A stretch of 64,000 nucleotides of DNA from Gemmatimonadota bacterium (lineage in GTDB: Bacteria; Latescibacterota; UBA2968), in the NCBI GenBank assembly GCA_009838845.1, contig VXRD01000104.1, forward strand, positions 1-64,000, written 5' to 3'. A model generated the notes under the pieces. The model was not told the DNA's origin. It did no database searches and saw only the letters and a program-made list of their open reading frames with translations. A program made the translations under genes and the position numbers. Position 1 is the stretch's first letter. Every line of letters starts with the position of its first letter. This document shows positions 1 to 8,176 of this stretch, piece after piece.

Positions 1-651
1 GTACCAAGCTATGCTGAGAACCTGAAAGAAGAGAGATATATAACTGATGTCAAAAGCGTTTATGCAAGGCTCGCTGAATATGAGAGCTTTTGGCCTTGGA
101 TCCGTGCTTTCTCTGATTTACATGACCAGCTGGTACACACCAGTTCCAAAAGACCACTGGTTTTCAAACAATCCCGAATTCTTGATCATCTTCTTGTATT
201 GGCAATTCGAACGGAGATATTGATTAGGGCATTCTTTAGAAAAGTTGCTCAGTTAGAAGATAATCGGGACCTACGGCTCGTATTCAATCAGTTTTCAATA
301 AAGTTACCTGAGAAGTCAAGAGAGCGAAGTATTTTGTGCGCGGTTGCGGATAAAAAAACTTGGAGACAAACCGAACTAAGCGGAAAACCTGACGAAATTT
401 TTGGGAATATAGACCTGATTCCTCAAAAGAAGAAATGGAATAAATCTCAGCATCATATCTTTTTATCTATACTGCGATTTGTGACTGCACGGAATTATTT
501 TGCTCACCATTCCTTCAAAGATGAGACGTTAAATAACCAAGTAGAAGATTTGCCTGGACAAATTTTAGTTTCCTGCTTAAAAAGTGTGATTTATATGGAT
601 TATGTCGTTCAGAAAACTGTTTCCAAATCAGGCGATAAAAGTATAAAGTAA
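1..651 (+). CDS. Partial protein with C-terminal HEPN-type motif, 5' end outside window
   Basis: The reading frame is open from base 1 to the TAA at 649-651, so at least 216 residues are seen and the start lies upstream of the window. The protein is polar and largely helical with no signal peptide. Near the C-terminus the segment RNYFAHH fits the RNxxxH signature of HEPN domains, which are often RNase or antitoxin-partner folds in defence and toxin-antitoxin systems. That motif is seen directly; nuclease activity is inference, and short motifs can occur by chance. The neighbouring antitoxin-like and HNH endonuclease genes make a defence-related role plausible. The N-terminal part matches no family I recognise. 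Confidence 0.6.
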   Translation, partial: VPSYAENLKEERYITDVKSVYARLAEYESFWPWIRAFSDLHDQLVHTSSKRPLVFKQSRILDHLLVLAIRTEILIRAFFRKVAQLEDNRDLRLVFNQFSIKLPEKSRERSILCAVADKKTWRQTELSGKPDEIFGNIDLIPQKKKWNKSQHHIFLSILRFVTARNYFAHHSFKDETLNNQVEDLPGQILVSCLKSVIYMDYVVQKTVSKSGDKSIK

Positions 652-729
652 TTGTACTCGGCGTATCTCCTTCTCGAATCGCGTAATTTTTGTAGCAAAC
701 CTTACGAGTGTCCCTGCCCCTCTTAATTA

Positions 730-1140
730 TTATAAACTCTGAGCCTCACGTAGCCGCTCAAAGCAGTAATTCGCAAATTGCGGCAGCATGCCTTCCCACG
801 GTTCGCAACCGTTCAAGCGTGCGCCATGAAACAGCCCGGCGAATGCAATCTCCTTTGAGGGACCAACGCTGATAGTAAGCATCACATCCCGGTCAATGAC
901 CCAATCGAAATCCACTTCGCCGTGTGGTGTAGCGTTCACATCCGGCCTACTGACATGAGGCGGGAATTCGTCGATAAGTTTCTGAGCAACAGCTACTGTC
1001 TCCGGAGCAAGTGCAAGGATGCCTTCGTCATCCCAGTCTTCGGTTCCAGCATCCTCAAGCAGACTGTAAACTTCGCGCTTGAGTGAGACTCGCTCCTCAT
1101 TCGGATATTCGCTGGTCGTATCTGGATAATATGATTCCAC
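730..1140 (-). CDS. Conserved hypothetical protein, 136 aa
   Basis: Soluble acidic protein starting at GTG 1140, supported by a strong GGAGGAG ribosome binding site. A WDDEG stretch near residue 36 is followed by a pattern of alternating hydrophobic strands (DVMLTISVG, EIAFAGLFHG) suggesting a small alpha/beta fold. I do not recognise an enzyme family. It lies 73 bp downstream of the UPF0175 antitoxin-like gene on the same strand, where a PIN-type toxin would normally be expected, but it lacks the conserved acidic residues of a PIN domain. A partner role for the antitoxin is only a positional guess. Confidence 0.6.
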   Translation of the reverse strand: MESYYPDTTSEYPNEERVSLKREVYSLLEDAGTEDWDDEGILALAPETVAVAQKLIDEFPPHVSRPDVNATPHGEVDFDWVIDRDVMLTISVGPSKEIAFAGLFHGARLNGCEPWEGMLPQFANYCFERLREAQSL

Positions 1141-1213
1141 GTTTCACTCCTCCGGTCCAGCCTTCTTGCTCAGGCAAGGGTTAATGATCGGCGAGGCATT
1201 GAGTATCCTCCCC

Positions 1214-1465
1214 TCACTCGCGATTTACTTCCTCTGCTATTTCGTCCACACTGTATTGGAATACTGAAACCTCAAACCGGCTCAGTGCCTCAATGAACTC
1301 ACTGCGGGATAGTCCAGCAATCTCAGCCGCTTGGCTTTGAGAAACCTCTCTCATCTCGTACCATTTCACAGCAGCAGCCAAACGCAATTCTTGGGCGAAA
1401 TGATCCGGGTCTTTTCGCACCGAAGAAAGCGCGTCTTCTGGCAGTTCAAAAGTGACTGTTACCAT
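1214..1465 (-). CDS. UPF0175 family antitoxin-like protein
   Basis: An 83-aa protein matching UPF0175 (PF03683): N-terminal beta strand VTVTFELPEDAL, a central EMREVSQSQAAEIAGLSRSE helix-turn-helix-like segment, and a C-terminal tail ending in a VDEIAEEV helix. In many genomes this family is the antitoxin of a DUF3368 PIN-type ribonuclease encoded directly downstream. Here the downstream gene is a 136-aa protein that is not a recognisable PIN, so this is either an orphan antitoxin or has a different partner. ATG 1465 has a good upstream CAGGAGAG ribosome binding site. It would act in the cytoplasm, probably binding DNA and its toxin. Confidence 0.8.
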   Translation of the reverse strand: MVTVTFELPEDALSSVRKDPDHFAQELRLAAAVKWYEMREVSQSQAAEIAGLSRSEFIEALSRFEVSVFQYSVDEIAEEVNRE

Positions 1466-1617
1466 GTGATTCTCTCCTGATAGACCAATCTATGTTGCGT
1501 GTGATCGCCCTACTACAGTCGTGTGGTTTCTTACAATATAAGGGTATTCGTATAGATAAAATAAGGTGGGCAATCTTTACGCGGTACTAACCTACTGACC
1601 GTCAAGACTGTGTAGGG

Positions 1618-2544
1618 TTATGGGGATGAATTCCGAAAGCGCACAAATCGATGCTCAAGGAATTCACGATCCGGCCAATCTTCCTGTTCTCTTGGAAGCT
1701 GGAGTGATTTTCCATCAAGGTCTTTGAGGGTTACCAACAGATCGCCATCCTCTTGATCGTGCAACTGCGGCGATACATGGACTTGAAAATTGGGATCAAC
1801 TCCGATCAAGTGCGAATCGAAAGCGACATGGTGTAGTGCCGACATACATATCCCATTCTGAACCCAAGGAGGGCCACCTTCAGCATCGGGTACAATATGG
1901 GCACCGACCAGCAGTTCTCGCACCGGTAATCCGCTGAATGCACATCGCCATTGGTATGCCGCTTTGGTACGGGTGCTAAACCAGGCCTGGTGGTTCCTGA
2001 TGCGTGTCATTCTCCGGGAATAGGAAGCTTCTATGCTATCTCTCGCGGTATTAGCTGAGTCTATTTTCGGGATCTCAAAGTCCGCTGTCGCCAGTAGCAC
2101 ATGTCCTTCTTCCTGTTTGTGTCCTTTGACCCAGACCGGAAATATCGGCTGGTATATGGTTGGCGCGAGACCCCTGAAGTAGATAAGTGGTGCATCCCGC
2201 TGCATTGCGGCTAATAGTGCTCGGTTGGTTGGGTCACTCTGTCCGCCGTGTGCGAGGTCGTAACGAATCAGGCCGGTATCGTGGTCCAGGTTCGAATCGA
2301 GATCCTGATCGCGATACCATCGCGACCTTCCGGTGCGAGGGACTGTCGTCTTGATGCTGAGAGCGGCACTCATCAGCTTTGGCTTGAAGATACCTGTCAC
2401 CTTGTTGGCGAACAGCACACGTTCGCCGCCTACCTGGAAACCTGTCCTGATTGCGTCCCAGGGAACTTGTCCGCCCCACTGCCGCGAAATTTTTTCAATG
2501 GCGACGAATGCTGCAGCACGAATATGTTTATCTGGATCAATCAT
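1618..2544 (-). CDS. HNH restriction endonuclease (COG3440-like)
   Basis: A 308-aa predicted restriction endonuclease. Residues about 1-170 form a mixed domain with the PLIYFRG and YQPIFPVWV strands typical of the DNA-recognition half of COG3440 proteins. Residues about 195-260 are an HNH nuclease: Cys201, His216 (GAHIVPD), Asn230 (NGICMSALHH), His238/His239, then AFDSHLIG. Family members are thought to cut modified or foreign DNA, in the manner of McrA; substrate specificity cannot be read here. The start codon overlaps the stop of the upstream secreted-protein gene as ATGA, implying translational coupling to an unexpected partner. No methyltransferase gene is adjacent, which fits a modification-dependent enzyme. 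Confidence 0.82.
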   Translation of the reverse strand: MIDPDKHIRAAAFVAIEKISRQWGGQVPWDAIRTGFQVGGERVLFANKVTGIFKPKLMSAALSIKTTVPRTGRSRWYRDQDLDSNLDHDTGLIRYDLAHGGQSDPTNRALLAAMQRDAPLIYFRGLAPTIYQPIFPVWVKGHKQEEGHVLLATADFEIPKIDSANTARDSIEASYSRRMTRIRNHQAWFSTRTKAAYQWRCAFSGLPVRELLVGAHIVPDAEGGPPWVQNGICMSALHHVAFDSHLIGVDPNFQVHVSPQLHDQEDGDLLVTLKDLDGKSLQLPREQEDWPDREFLEHRFVRFRNSSP

Positions 2545-3416
2545 TTTTCACCCGATAACTCTGCGTAATCAATTTCCAGTGGCTGGGTGATTCGTTTAGC
2601 AATTTCCAGGAGGTCGGGTCGGTCGGGTGGGATATCTTTTTCCATCTTTCCATCGGGATACACGGTTACTGTGTCTATCCTTTTTATGAATCCCTTTTTG
2701 GCTGTAGCTCGATTGAACTGGAGGCCGTCTTTTGAAATTGCCATGCGAGTCTGTAAAATGTGTCCTTCGCCGATAATGCGAAAAAGAAAGCCCAGGATGC
2801 CGGATGTTGGGCGCCCTGTAAGTCCTTTGATCTCGTCATAGGCAACCCAATTTCCAAAATCCAGCAGTCGATAGGTCATCACCCGCTGATTGGTTACTTT
2901 GAGATTCGGCGTCGAGAGCGTATCCATGTACGAATACCGGTCCGGCTTGCCGGGCTGGTATTCCCACCAGATTCGCACATTTACTGCCAGTTCTGGCGTT
3001 GGGGCTTCCACTATCTCGCGGATGACGCGATCTATTCGATAATCTATTTCCGTATTCTGTTTGTATTGATAGGATAACTGCGCGTACTGAGGCATCGCGT
3101 CTTCCGCGCGTGCGGTCACTTCCATAAATGCCTGAAACCAGTTTTCGTACCCAATAAATAGCGGCAGTCCCTGCGGATCGCGCGCTCTTGCCTTCTGTGC
3201 GAGATAAAGTATCATCTCTCCCTGAAATCGCGCACCATTGGTCGTCGCTGTCGGGTCGTAATCGTCACATTGCCGCATCGCCTCTATTATCTCTGCCCGA
3301 CTTACCACCTGATACCCCGGACGCACGCCGTCTGCATATGCCGGTTGATCCAGTATAAAGAAAAAACAAAGGAGGGTTGCAATTCTCAACCCTCCTTTGT
3401 AGTGAAAGCCCGTCAT
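2541..3416 (-). CDS. Secreted protein of unknown function
   Basis: A 291-aa protein with an N-terminal signal peptide: hydrophobic core ATLLCFFFIL followed by an AYA-D cleavage-like site near residue 28. The mature part is rich in aromatic and charged residues and has a strand-rich C-terminus (FIKRIDTVTVYPDGK); I recognise no family. ATG 3416 is preceded by only a weak AGGGA. The coding bases for the signal peptide form a strong hairpin followed by a T-run (separate entry), which either attenuates this gene or ends the transcript of the upstream coiled-coil gene 29 bp away. It is coupled to the HNH gene by a 4-bp ATGA overlap. Confidence 0.6.
   Translation of the reverse strand: MTGFHYKGGLRIATLLCFFFILDQPAYADGVRPGYQVVSRAEIIEAMRQCDDYDPTATTNGARFQGEMILYLAQKARARDPQGLPLFIGYENWFQAFMEVTARAEDAMPQYAQLSYQYKQNTEIDYRIDRVIREIVEAPTPELAVNVRIWWEYQPGKPDRYSYMDTLSTPNLKVTNQRVMTYRLLDFGNWVAYDEIKGLTGRPTSGILGFLFRIIGEGHILQTRMAISKDGLQFNRATAKKGFIKRIDTVTVYPDGKMEKDIPPDRPDLLEIAKRITQPLEIDYAELSGEK
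3366..3400 (-). terminator. Intrinsic-terminator-like hairpin within the 5' coding region of the secreted-protein gene
   Basis: ACAAAGGAGGGTTG at 3366-3379 pairs perfectly with CAACCCTCCTTTGT at 3387-3400 around a 7-nt loop (14-bp stem). Read on the minus strand, the stem is followed by TTTTTTCTTT, a standard Rho-independent terminator. It could end transcription of the coiled-coil gene (3446-4279), but it lies inside the codons of the next gene's signal peptide. Confidence 0.7.
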
Positions 3417-3445
3417 GTTATCCCTAATTCGTTACGCCACGCTGT

Positions 3446-4279
3446 CTAATTTTTCAACACAATGAGGATGCGCTGACCGACGAGCAAGGGATCGGAAAAG
3501 GAGATGGTGACGGTTTGAGCTGCTTTATCCTCGCTGAGTGCGTATTCTTTGTCTTTGCTCAGTTTGCCATGGTCGTCGCATACGGCGGCGAGTTCGCCCT
3601 GTACGGTAATGTTTTCTCCAATGGCGACTTTTTTAACGTCGGTGTTGTCAACATCGGGGAAATTTATAATTTTGTAGTTTTTGCGAATCCTTCGCCAGGT
3701 ATGGAGATACCCCTGTTCTTTCAGATTATCTTCGATGCCGATATAGACGAGGACTGAACTGATAATTTCCTCTGCATCCTTAAGGTCTTCCTGGGTGACT
3801 TTAAGGTCTTCCTGGGTGACCTTAAGATCTTCCCGGGTAGCCTGAAGGTCATTATGCGCTTTTTCGAGGGCTTCTGTTACGCGTTGAAGGCGATTGGTTT
3901 GCTCAAAGAGGCTGTTGCGGAGGCTGTCGCGGGCGGCTGCCACCTGTTCGAGATCACCTCTCAGAGTGGTGGTAAGACGCCGGTATTCTTTCATCTCATT
4001 GTTAAGGCGGTGGAGGGTGGTTAGCAAAACTTTATTCGATGTGCGAGAACTGTCCATTTGCGTACGCACGGAATCGATGCGGACATTTAGTCCCTCGACT
4101 ACCATATTTAGAGAGTCTATCAGCGCTGCATCGCGTTTGGCTTCTTCCTCTATTTGCATGACGTAGGGACTTTCCTGAATAATTTCCTCTTCGCTGGGCA
4201 AAAACGCGATGTACAAGAGAAGTGCCAATGCGATGGCGGCAATGCCAATCACCAGGATGATTTGCTTGTTGTTGTTCAC
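3446..4279 (-). CDS. Membrane-anchored coiled-coil protein
   Basis: A 277-aa protein with one N-terminal transmembrane anchor (residues about 7-27, IILVIGIAAIALALLLYIAF), a long coiled coil (about 40-175) and a small C-terminal strand-rich domain. The coiled coil contains a near-perfect heptad repeat TQEDLKV, encoded by three tandem 21-bp DNA units at 3788-3850. The start is GTG 4279 behind an AGGAGGT ribosome binding site. Topology suggests an inner-membrane anchor with the coil in the periplasm; no enzymatic motif is visible. The architecture is common among structural or trafficking envelope proteins, so the function is left open. Confidence 0.7.
   Translation of the reverse strand: MNNNKQIILVIGIAAIALALLLYIAFLPSEEEIIQESPYVMQIEEEAKRDAALIDSLNMVVEGLNVRIDSVRTQMDSSRTSNKVLLTTLHRLNNEMKEYRRLTTTLRGDLEQVAAARDSLRNSLFEQTNRLQRVTEALEKAHNDLQATREDLKVTQEDLKVTQEDLKDAEEIISSVLVYIGIEDNLKEQGYLHTWRRIRKNYKIINFPDVDNTDVKKVAIGENITVQGELAAVCDDHGKLSKDKEYALSEDKAAQTVTISFSDPLLVGQRILIVLKN
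3788..3850 (-). repeat. Three tandem 21-bp units encoding heptads of the coiled coil
   Basis: The units 3788-3808, 3809-3829 and 3830-3850 are near-identical; units 1 and 2 differ at two positions and unit 3 is more diverged. Each encodes seven residues of the T(Q/R)EDLK(V/A) heptad pattern, so copy-number change would keep both the reading frame and the coiled-coil register. Confidence 0.85.
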
Positions 4280-4399
4280 GAGGTACCTCCTGAAAAAGAG
4301 ACGGTTGCAAAAAATGGGTGTTGGAGAGCAAGGGATTTTCTATGGGGCTGTCTCTGCTCTGAATTATTTGCGTGGTGAAACTGTGTGGTCCTCCCTTTA

Positions 4400-5827
4400 T
4401 TATGGTGTTATTACGGTTTCGCGGTTGGGAAACCCGCCGCCCAATGCGAGGTGAAGGTCAATGCGCGCCTGGAGTCGTTGCTGGCGCACAACGAGCAATT
4501 GGCTTTCGGTCAGGTAAGCCGTGTTGCGTGTTTGAAGCACGGTCAACAGGTCTATAAGCCCTCTGTAATATCTATCTTCTGCCAATCGGCGCGCTTCCCT
4601 CGCCTGTTCAGCGGCGGTTTCCAGAGCGGTCTGGCGTTTTGCCAGATGCGCTTCTGCTGAAAGTGCATTTTCAACTTCGCCATATGCTTGCAAAACGGTT
4701 TGGGCAAATAGTGCGGCGGCTTCGTTTTCCCTGGCACTTGCCAGGTCTATGTTGCCCTGTATGCGCCCGCCCTGTAAGAGGGGTTGTGTGAGGTTGCCGA
4801 TCAGGCTCCACACGCTGAAGTCCCCATTGAGCAGGTTGCCCAATGCGTCGGTGCTGGTTCCGCCCGAAGCGGTCAGGCTGATGCGCGGATAACGCAGGCG
4901 TTTGGCGGCTTTGTGATTGGCCTGAGACGCGGCAAATTGGCGTTCAATAGCAATGAGGTCGGGGCGTCGAGAAATGAGATCTGCCGGAAGGCCCGCGGGC
5001 ACTGGATTTGGCACCCGGGGAAGGTCGCCAGCTATGGCGAATGTGCCTGAGGGATAGCGACCGATGAGCACTTCGAGTTGGCGAATAGCCATTTCATAGC
5101 GTTGTTCGCGCTGGTGCAGGCGGTCTTGCGATAGCGCGAGTTCCGATTGGCTCTGGCGCATGTCGAGCGAGGGCCGCACCCCGCGTTCGTAGCGCGTGCG
5201 TACTTGTTTGTGGTTGGTGAGGCTATTTTCGTACGTTGCCTGCGCGAGTTCGAGTTGGCGCCTGGCTTCGATGGTGGCAAACCACGCTTTGGCGGTTTGT
5301 GCCGCCAGTGACATGCGCGCGCCTCGATACATAGCCTGTGTGGCTTGATAGGTGGCCTGTGCAGCCGCAGCACTTGCGCCAAGCCGGCCCCAGAGGTCGA
5401 TTTCCCACGCGGCATTGATGGAAACGCCATAGGTGGTGTTGGTGTTTGAGAGTACCTCTCCAGGCGCCTGACCGGGGAAGGGAAATCCGATGAAGTTTTG
5501 TTTGCGTCTCAATCCCGATGATCCCGCGCTGAGTTGTGGGTATAGGGGTGCGCCGGCCAATTTGGCCTGTGCGCGTGCGGCTTTGAGACGCGCTGCAGCA
5601 GCGTGCAGGTTGTGGTTGTATGCGAGTGCTTGCGCGATTAAGCTGTCGAGACGGCTATCGTTAAATGTCGCCCACCAGAGGGTGTCTGCAGGTGTTGTTG
5701 TGGCGGTTTCTGTCTGATAAGCACGAGGTGGCTGGACAGGGGATTGTTGCACGCGAGGCGCTGAAGCACAAGCTATCATGAGAGCAAAGCAGAGTGTAAA
5801 GAAGTGCCAGGCCGGGTGGGTACTCAT
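4400..5827 (-). CDS. NodT-family outer membrane efflux lipoprotein (TolC-like)
   Basis: A 475-aa RND-type outer-membrane factor. The signal peptide ends in a lipobox-like LMIAC, so Cys20 is probably lipidated. The hallmark DTLWWATFNDSRLDSLI, LPADLISRRPDLIAIERQ and LTASGG segments are all present, with two OEP repeats (about 55-245 and 270-460) that form the beta-barrel and periplasmic alpha-tunnel in this family. ATG 5827 has a CAGGAG ribosome binding site. The usual periplasmic adaptor and RND pump genes are not adjacent, so this outer-membrane component probably pairs with a pump encoded elsewhere. A good housekeeping promoter lies immediately upstream. Confidence 0.92.
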   Translation of the reverse strand: MSTHPAWHFFTLCFALMIACASAPRVQQSPVQPPRAYQTETATTTPADTLWWATFNDSRLDSLIAQALAYNHNLHAAAARLKAARAQAKLAGAPLYPQLSAGSSGLRRKQNFIGFPFPGQAPGEVLSNTNTTYGVSINAAWEIDLWGRLGASAAAAQATYQATQAMYRGARMSLAAQTAKAWFATIEARRQLELAQATYENSLTNHKQVRTRYERGVRPSLDMRQSQSELALSQDRLHQREQRYEMAIRQLEVLIGRYPSGTFAIAGDLPRVPNPVPAGLPADLISRRPDLIAIERQFAASQANHKAAKRLRYPRISLTASGGTSTDALGNLLNGDFSVWSLIGNLTQPLLQGGRIQGNIDLASARENEAAALFAQTVLQAYGEVENALSAEAHLAKRQTALETAAEQAREARRLAEDRYYRGLIDLLTVLQTRNTAYLTESQLLVVRQQRLQARIDLHLALGGGFPNRETVITP

Positions 5828-5866
5828 TCTCGATCTCCTGAATGAATCTGACTGCTGATTGCGCTT

Positions 5867-5894
5867 ATCATAAAGAAACTTTTATTTTTGTCAA
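5867..5894 (-). promoter_or_regulatory. Candidate promoter of the NodT gene
   Basis: Minus strand: TTGACA (5894-5889), 16-bp spacer, TATGAT (5872-5867), 40 bp upstream of the NodT start. It matches the housekeeping sigma consensus at 11 of 12 positions. Confidence 0.6.
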
Positions 5895-5923
5895 TATATA
5901 TCGCAATCGGAGAGGATTAGCTT

Positions 5924-6871
5924 ATGGCGACGCATTGTTTTGCGGGCATACTCGAAAGCACGTCGGTCAATATAGGATTGACACTGGGATCGGGGCAGGT
6001 GTTTCGGTGGGGACGAGATGTCGATGGGTGGTGGAAGGGTATTGCTTATGGCGTGGTTGTGCACCTGAGACAGATGGGAGACCAGATCCAATATCGCGCG
6101 TCGTCTGAGCGGGTGGCTACATACTGCGGGGAGATGGCGATTGATGATTTTTTGAGGTGGTATTTAAGATTGGATCACATGCCTCGGATCAGGGTGCCGC
6201 GCGGGGATACCTATTTGCGAAAGGCGCGAGATTTGTTGAAGGGGTTGCAATTTGTTCGCCAGGATCCATTCGAGTGTATTATTTCTTATGTTCTCTCGGT
6301 TCAAGCACATATGTCGTTGACTAAAAAGCGGATCGGATTTATTGCGCGAACTCTGGGCGAGAGACAGGTTTTTGAGGGCGAGACTTACTGGACATTTCCA
6401 GAACCCGATGCCCTATCTGAGTTGGACAGCGAATTTTACAGGCGTTACCGTTTTGGCTGGCGTTCGGAGCGGGTGGCAGAAACTGCGCGGTTTATCGCCG
6501 GGGCGGTGAGCGATGGGGCAGACCTGGATACCTGGCGGTGTATTTCCGATGAATTGCACGCGCTGTCCGGCAGTGGGGTTGGTATTAAGGTGGCGCGGTG
6601 TATTGATCTGTTCGCACTGGATCGGCTCTATGCTGTTCCGGTTGATACATGGGTGCGAAAATTTGCCCGAGAATGGTACGGTGTAACGGGTTCAGATGCG
6701 AAGATATGCCAGTGGGGTGAGGCGCGATGGGGTAAGTGGGCGGGCTATTGCAATGAGTATTTGTTCGCGTATTACCGCGAGTTGTATGGGCCAACGCTGT
6801 ACGATCGAGTGCTTTCTTTTGATGCTTCTGATGAGGCTTCAGCGGTGATGCCGTTTGAAAATATGGGCTGA
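5924..6871 (+). CDS. ogg: 8-oxoguanine DNA glycosylase (OGG1 type)
   Basis: A 315-aa DNA repair glycosylase/AP lyase of the OGG1 family. Visible signatures are the N-terminal GQVFRWG, the VRQDPFECIISYVLS segment (about 111-125), and the helix-hairpin-helix GSGVGIKVARCIDLFAL followed by VPVDTWV. The catalytic Lys is Lys222 and the activating Asp is Asp241, equivalent to Lys249 and Asp268 of human OGG1. The enzyme removes oxidised guanine opposite cytosine in the base-excision pathway. ATG 5924 has an AGAGGA ribosome binding site. The gene stands alone between a divergent outer-membrane gene and a convergent acyltransferase gene. Full-length OGG1-type enzymes are less common in bacteria than MutM, but no MutM is in this window for comparison. 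Confidence 0.9.
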   Translation: MATHCFAGILESTSVNIGLTLGSGQVFRWGRDVDGWWKGIAYGVVVHLRQMGDQIQYRASSERVATYCGEMAIDDFLRWYLRLDHMPRIRVPRGDTYLRKARDLLKGLQFVRQDPFECIISYVLSVQAHMSLTKKRIGFIARTLGERQVFEGETYWTFPEPDALSELDSEFYRRYRFGWRSERVAETARFIAGAVSDGADLDTWRCISDELHALSGSGVGIKVARCIDLFALDRLYAVPVDTWVRKFAREWYGVTGSDAKICQWGEARWGKWAGYCNEYLFAYYRELYGPTLYDRVLSFDASDEASAVMPFENMG

Positions 6872-6877
6872 TTGTTT

Positions 6878-8149
6878 TTACTCTCTCGCGTATTTGGGGT
6901 TGCCAAAGCCGTCGTTGACGATGTGAGAGCGGGCGGGGATTTCGGATTTTTCGGGAATGATGAGGTCCAGTTCGGTGCTGTTTTCAACAATTGTGCCGTC
7001 GCCCACGCGCACGTGATCTCCAAGGATGATTTTTCCCGGATCGCGGGAACCAGAGCGCACGGTGCCGAGCACGACTGACGATGCGATTTGACAGTCTGTG
7101 CCCGTTTCGACAAAACCGTAGATGTCTGTGCCGCTGCCAATTGTGGATCGGTCGCCAATGACGACGGGACCGAGCAAGGTGGCATCTGTGCCAATTCTTA
7201 CGAAATTGCCAATGGTGGGATGTCGTTGCCGCGCTCTTCCTGTCAGTCCGCCGAGCGTGCAGGGGTAGATGATGCATCCGTAGCCTATGATGCCGGTTTG
7301 ACCGGTTGTGAGGCCGCGGTGAGGGTGTTCGAGAAAGTTGGCGTCTGCAATGGTGGTTTCCGGGTGAAGGTCGGCCTGATAATAGCGCCCGCCGAGTTCT
7401 GAAATGGCACGGGGCAGGAGGGGGATGGGTGTGCAGTTAAAATTTTCGACCACGCCGGTTTGTGTGAGGGCATTGGCGATGTCGTGATAAAACAGGACGC
7501 GCCATCCGGGATAGGCACTGGCGACGAGTTGCATCTGATATGCGAAGACAGATTGCAGGCCTTTTTCGGCGAGGAATGCTTCGTAGAGATCAAAGTCGCG
7601 CGCTTCAATGGCTTTGTCAATGATGGGTGCAAATGCGAAGGCGGCGAGGTCGCTGTCATCCAGGTTGTGTATTTTGCGTGAATACGCATCCCACACGGCG
7701 GGATCTTTGAGCGATGCAAAGCGGTTCCAGAGTGCGCGGGTTTTGAGTTGGGGCAGCCGAGAAATGAGCGCGAAGGCCGATTGTAGCGCCACGTCTTCTA
7801 TAGGACCGTTTTCGTCTTGCGCAGCTTGAAGCGATTGGTAGATCATGGCGTAGAGTTGGTCGGCAATTTCTTCGATGTTTTCAGTCAGGGTCGCCTGCGC
7901 AGCCTGGGACGCATTGTGGGAGCCTGGTGCGACGCATTCGAGCATGTTGCCGAGGACGGTTTCGAGGAGATCGCGATTGACAAAACCGCGACCCGATCGT
8001 TGCGAGAGAATCCCGCGGTTGATGGGGTCAATGCGCAGAGCAGCCAGTTCTTCTGCTGTGTAAATCGGTCGAATTTGTTCGATTACTTTTTCGAGGAGCG
8101 GGCGTTTGCGGTTTGCATACGCGGCGTCGAATAAGGTGGTGTTGTTCAA
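6878..8149 (-). CDS. Hexapeptide-repeat acyltransferase, serine acetyltransferase-like
   Basis: A 423-aa protein. The C-terminal part (about 255-405) has the imperfect hexapeptide repeats of a left-handed beta-helix (IGNFVRIGTDATLLGPVVIG, VRVGDGTIVE) and the HPHRGLTTGQTG segment typical of CysE-like enzymes. The N-terminal 240 residues are helical and longer than in standard CysE. Serine acetyltransferases make O-acetylserine for cysteine synthesis, so a link to the nearby SUF operon through cysteine is conceivable but speculative. Another acyl acceptor is possible. The start is TTG 8149, placed by a spaced AAAGGA ribosome binding site; no nearby ATG fits. The gene ends 6 bp from the convergent glycosylase gene. 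Confidence 0.72.
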   Translation of the reverse strand: MNNTTLFDAAYANRKRPLLEKVIEQIRPIYTAEELAALRIDPINRGILSQRSGRGFVNRDLLETVLGNMLECVAPGSHNASQAAQATLTENIEEIADQLYAMIYQSLQAAQDENGPIEDVALQSAFALISRLPQLKTRALWNRFASLKDPAVWDAYSRKIHNLDDSDLAAFAFAPIIDKAIEARDFDLYEAFLAEKGLQSVFAYQMQLVASAYPGWRVLFYHDIANALTQTGVVENFNCTPIPLLPRAISELGGRYYQADLHPETTIADANFLEHPHRGLTTGQTGIIGYGCIIYPCTLGGLTGRARQRHPTIGNFVRIGTDATLLGPVVIGDRSTIGSGTDIYGFVETGTDCQIASSVVLGTVRSGSRDPGKIILGDHVRVGDGTIVENSTELDLIIPEKSEIPARSHIVNDGFGNPKYARE

Positions 8150-8176
8150 AGAAAATTCCTTTGTGATCCTGTTTGT

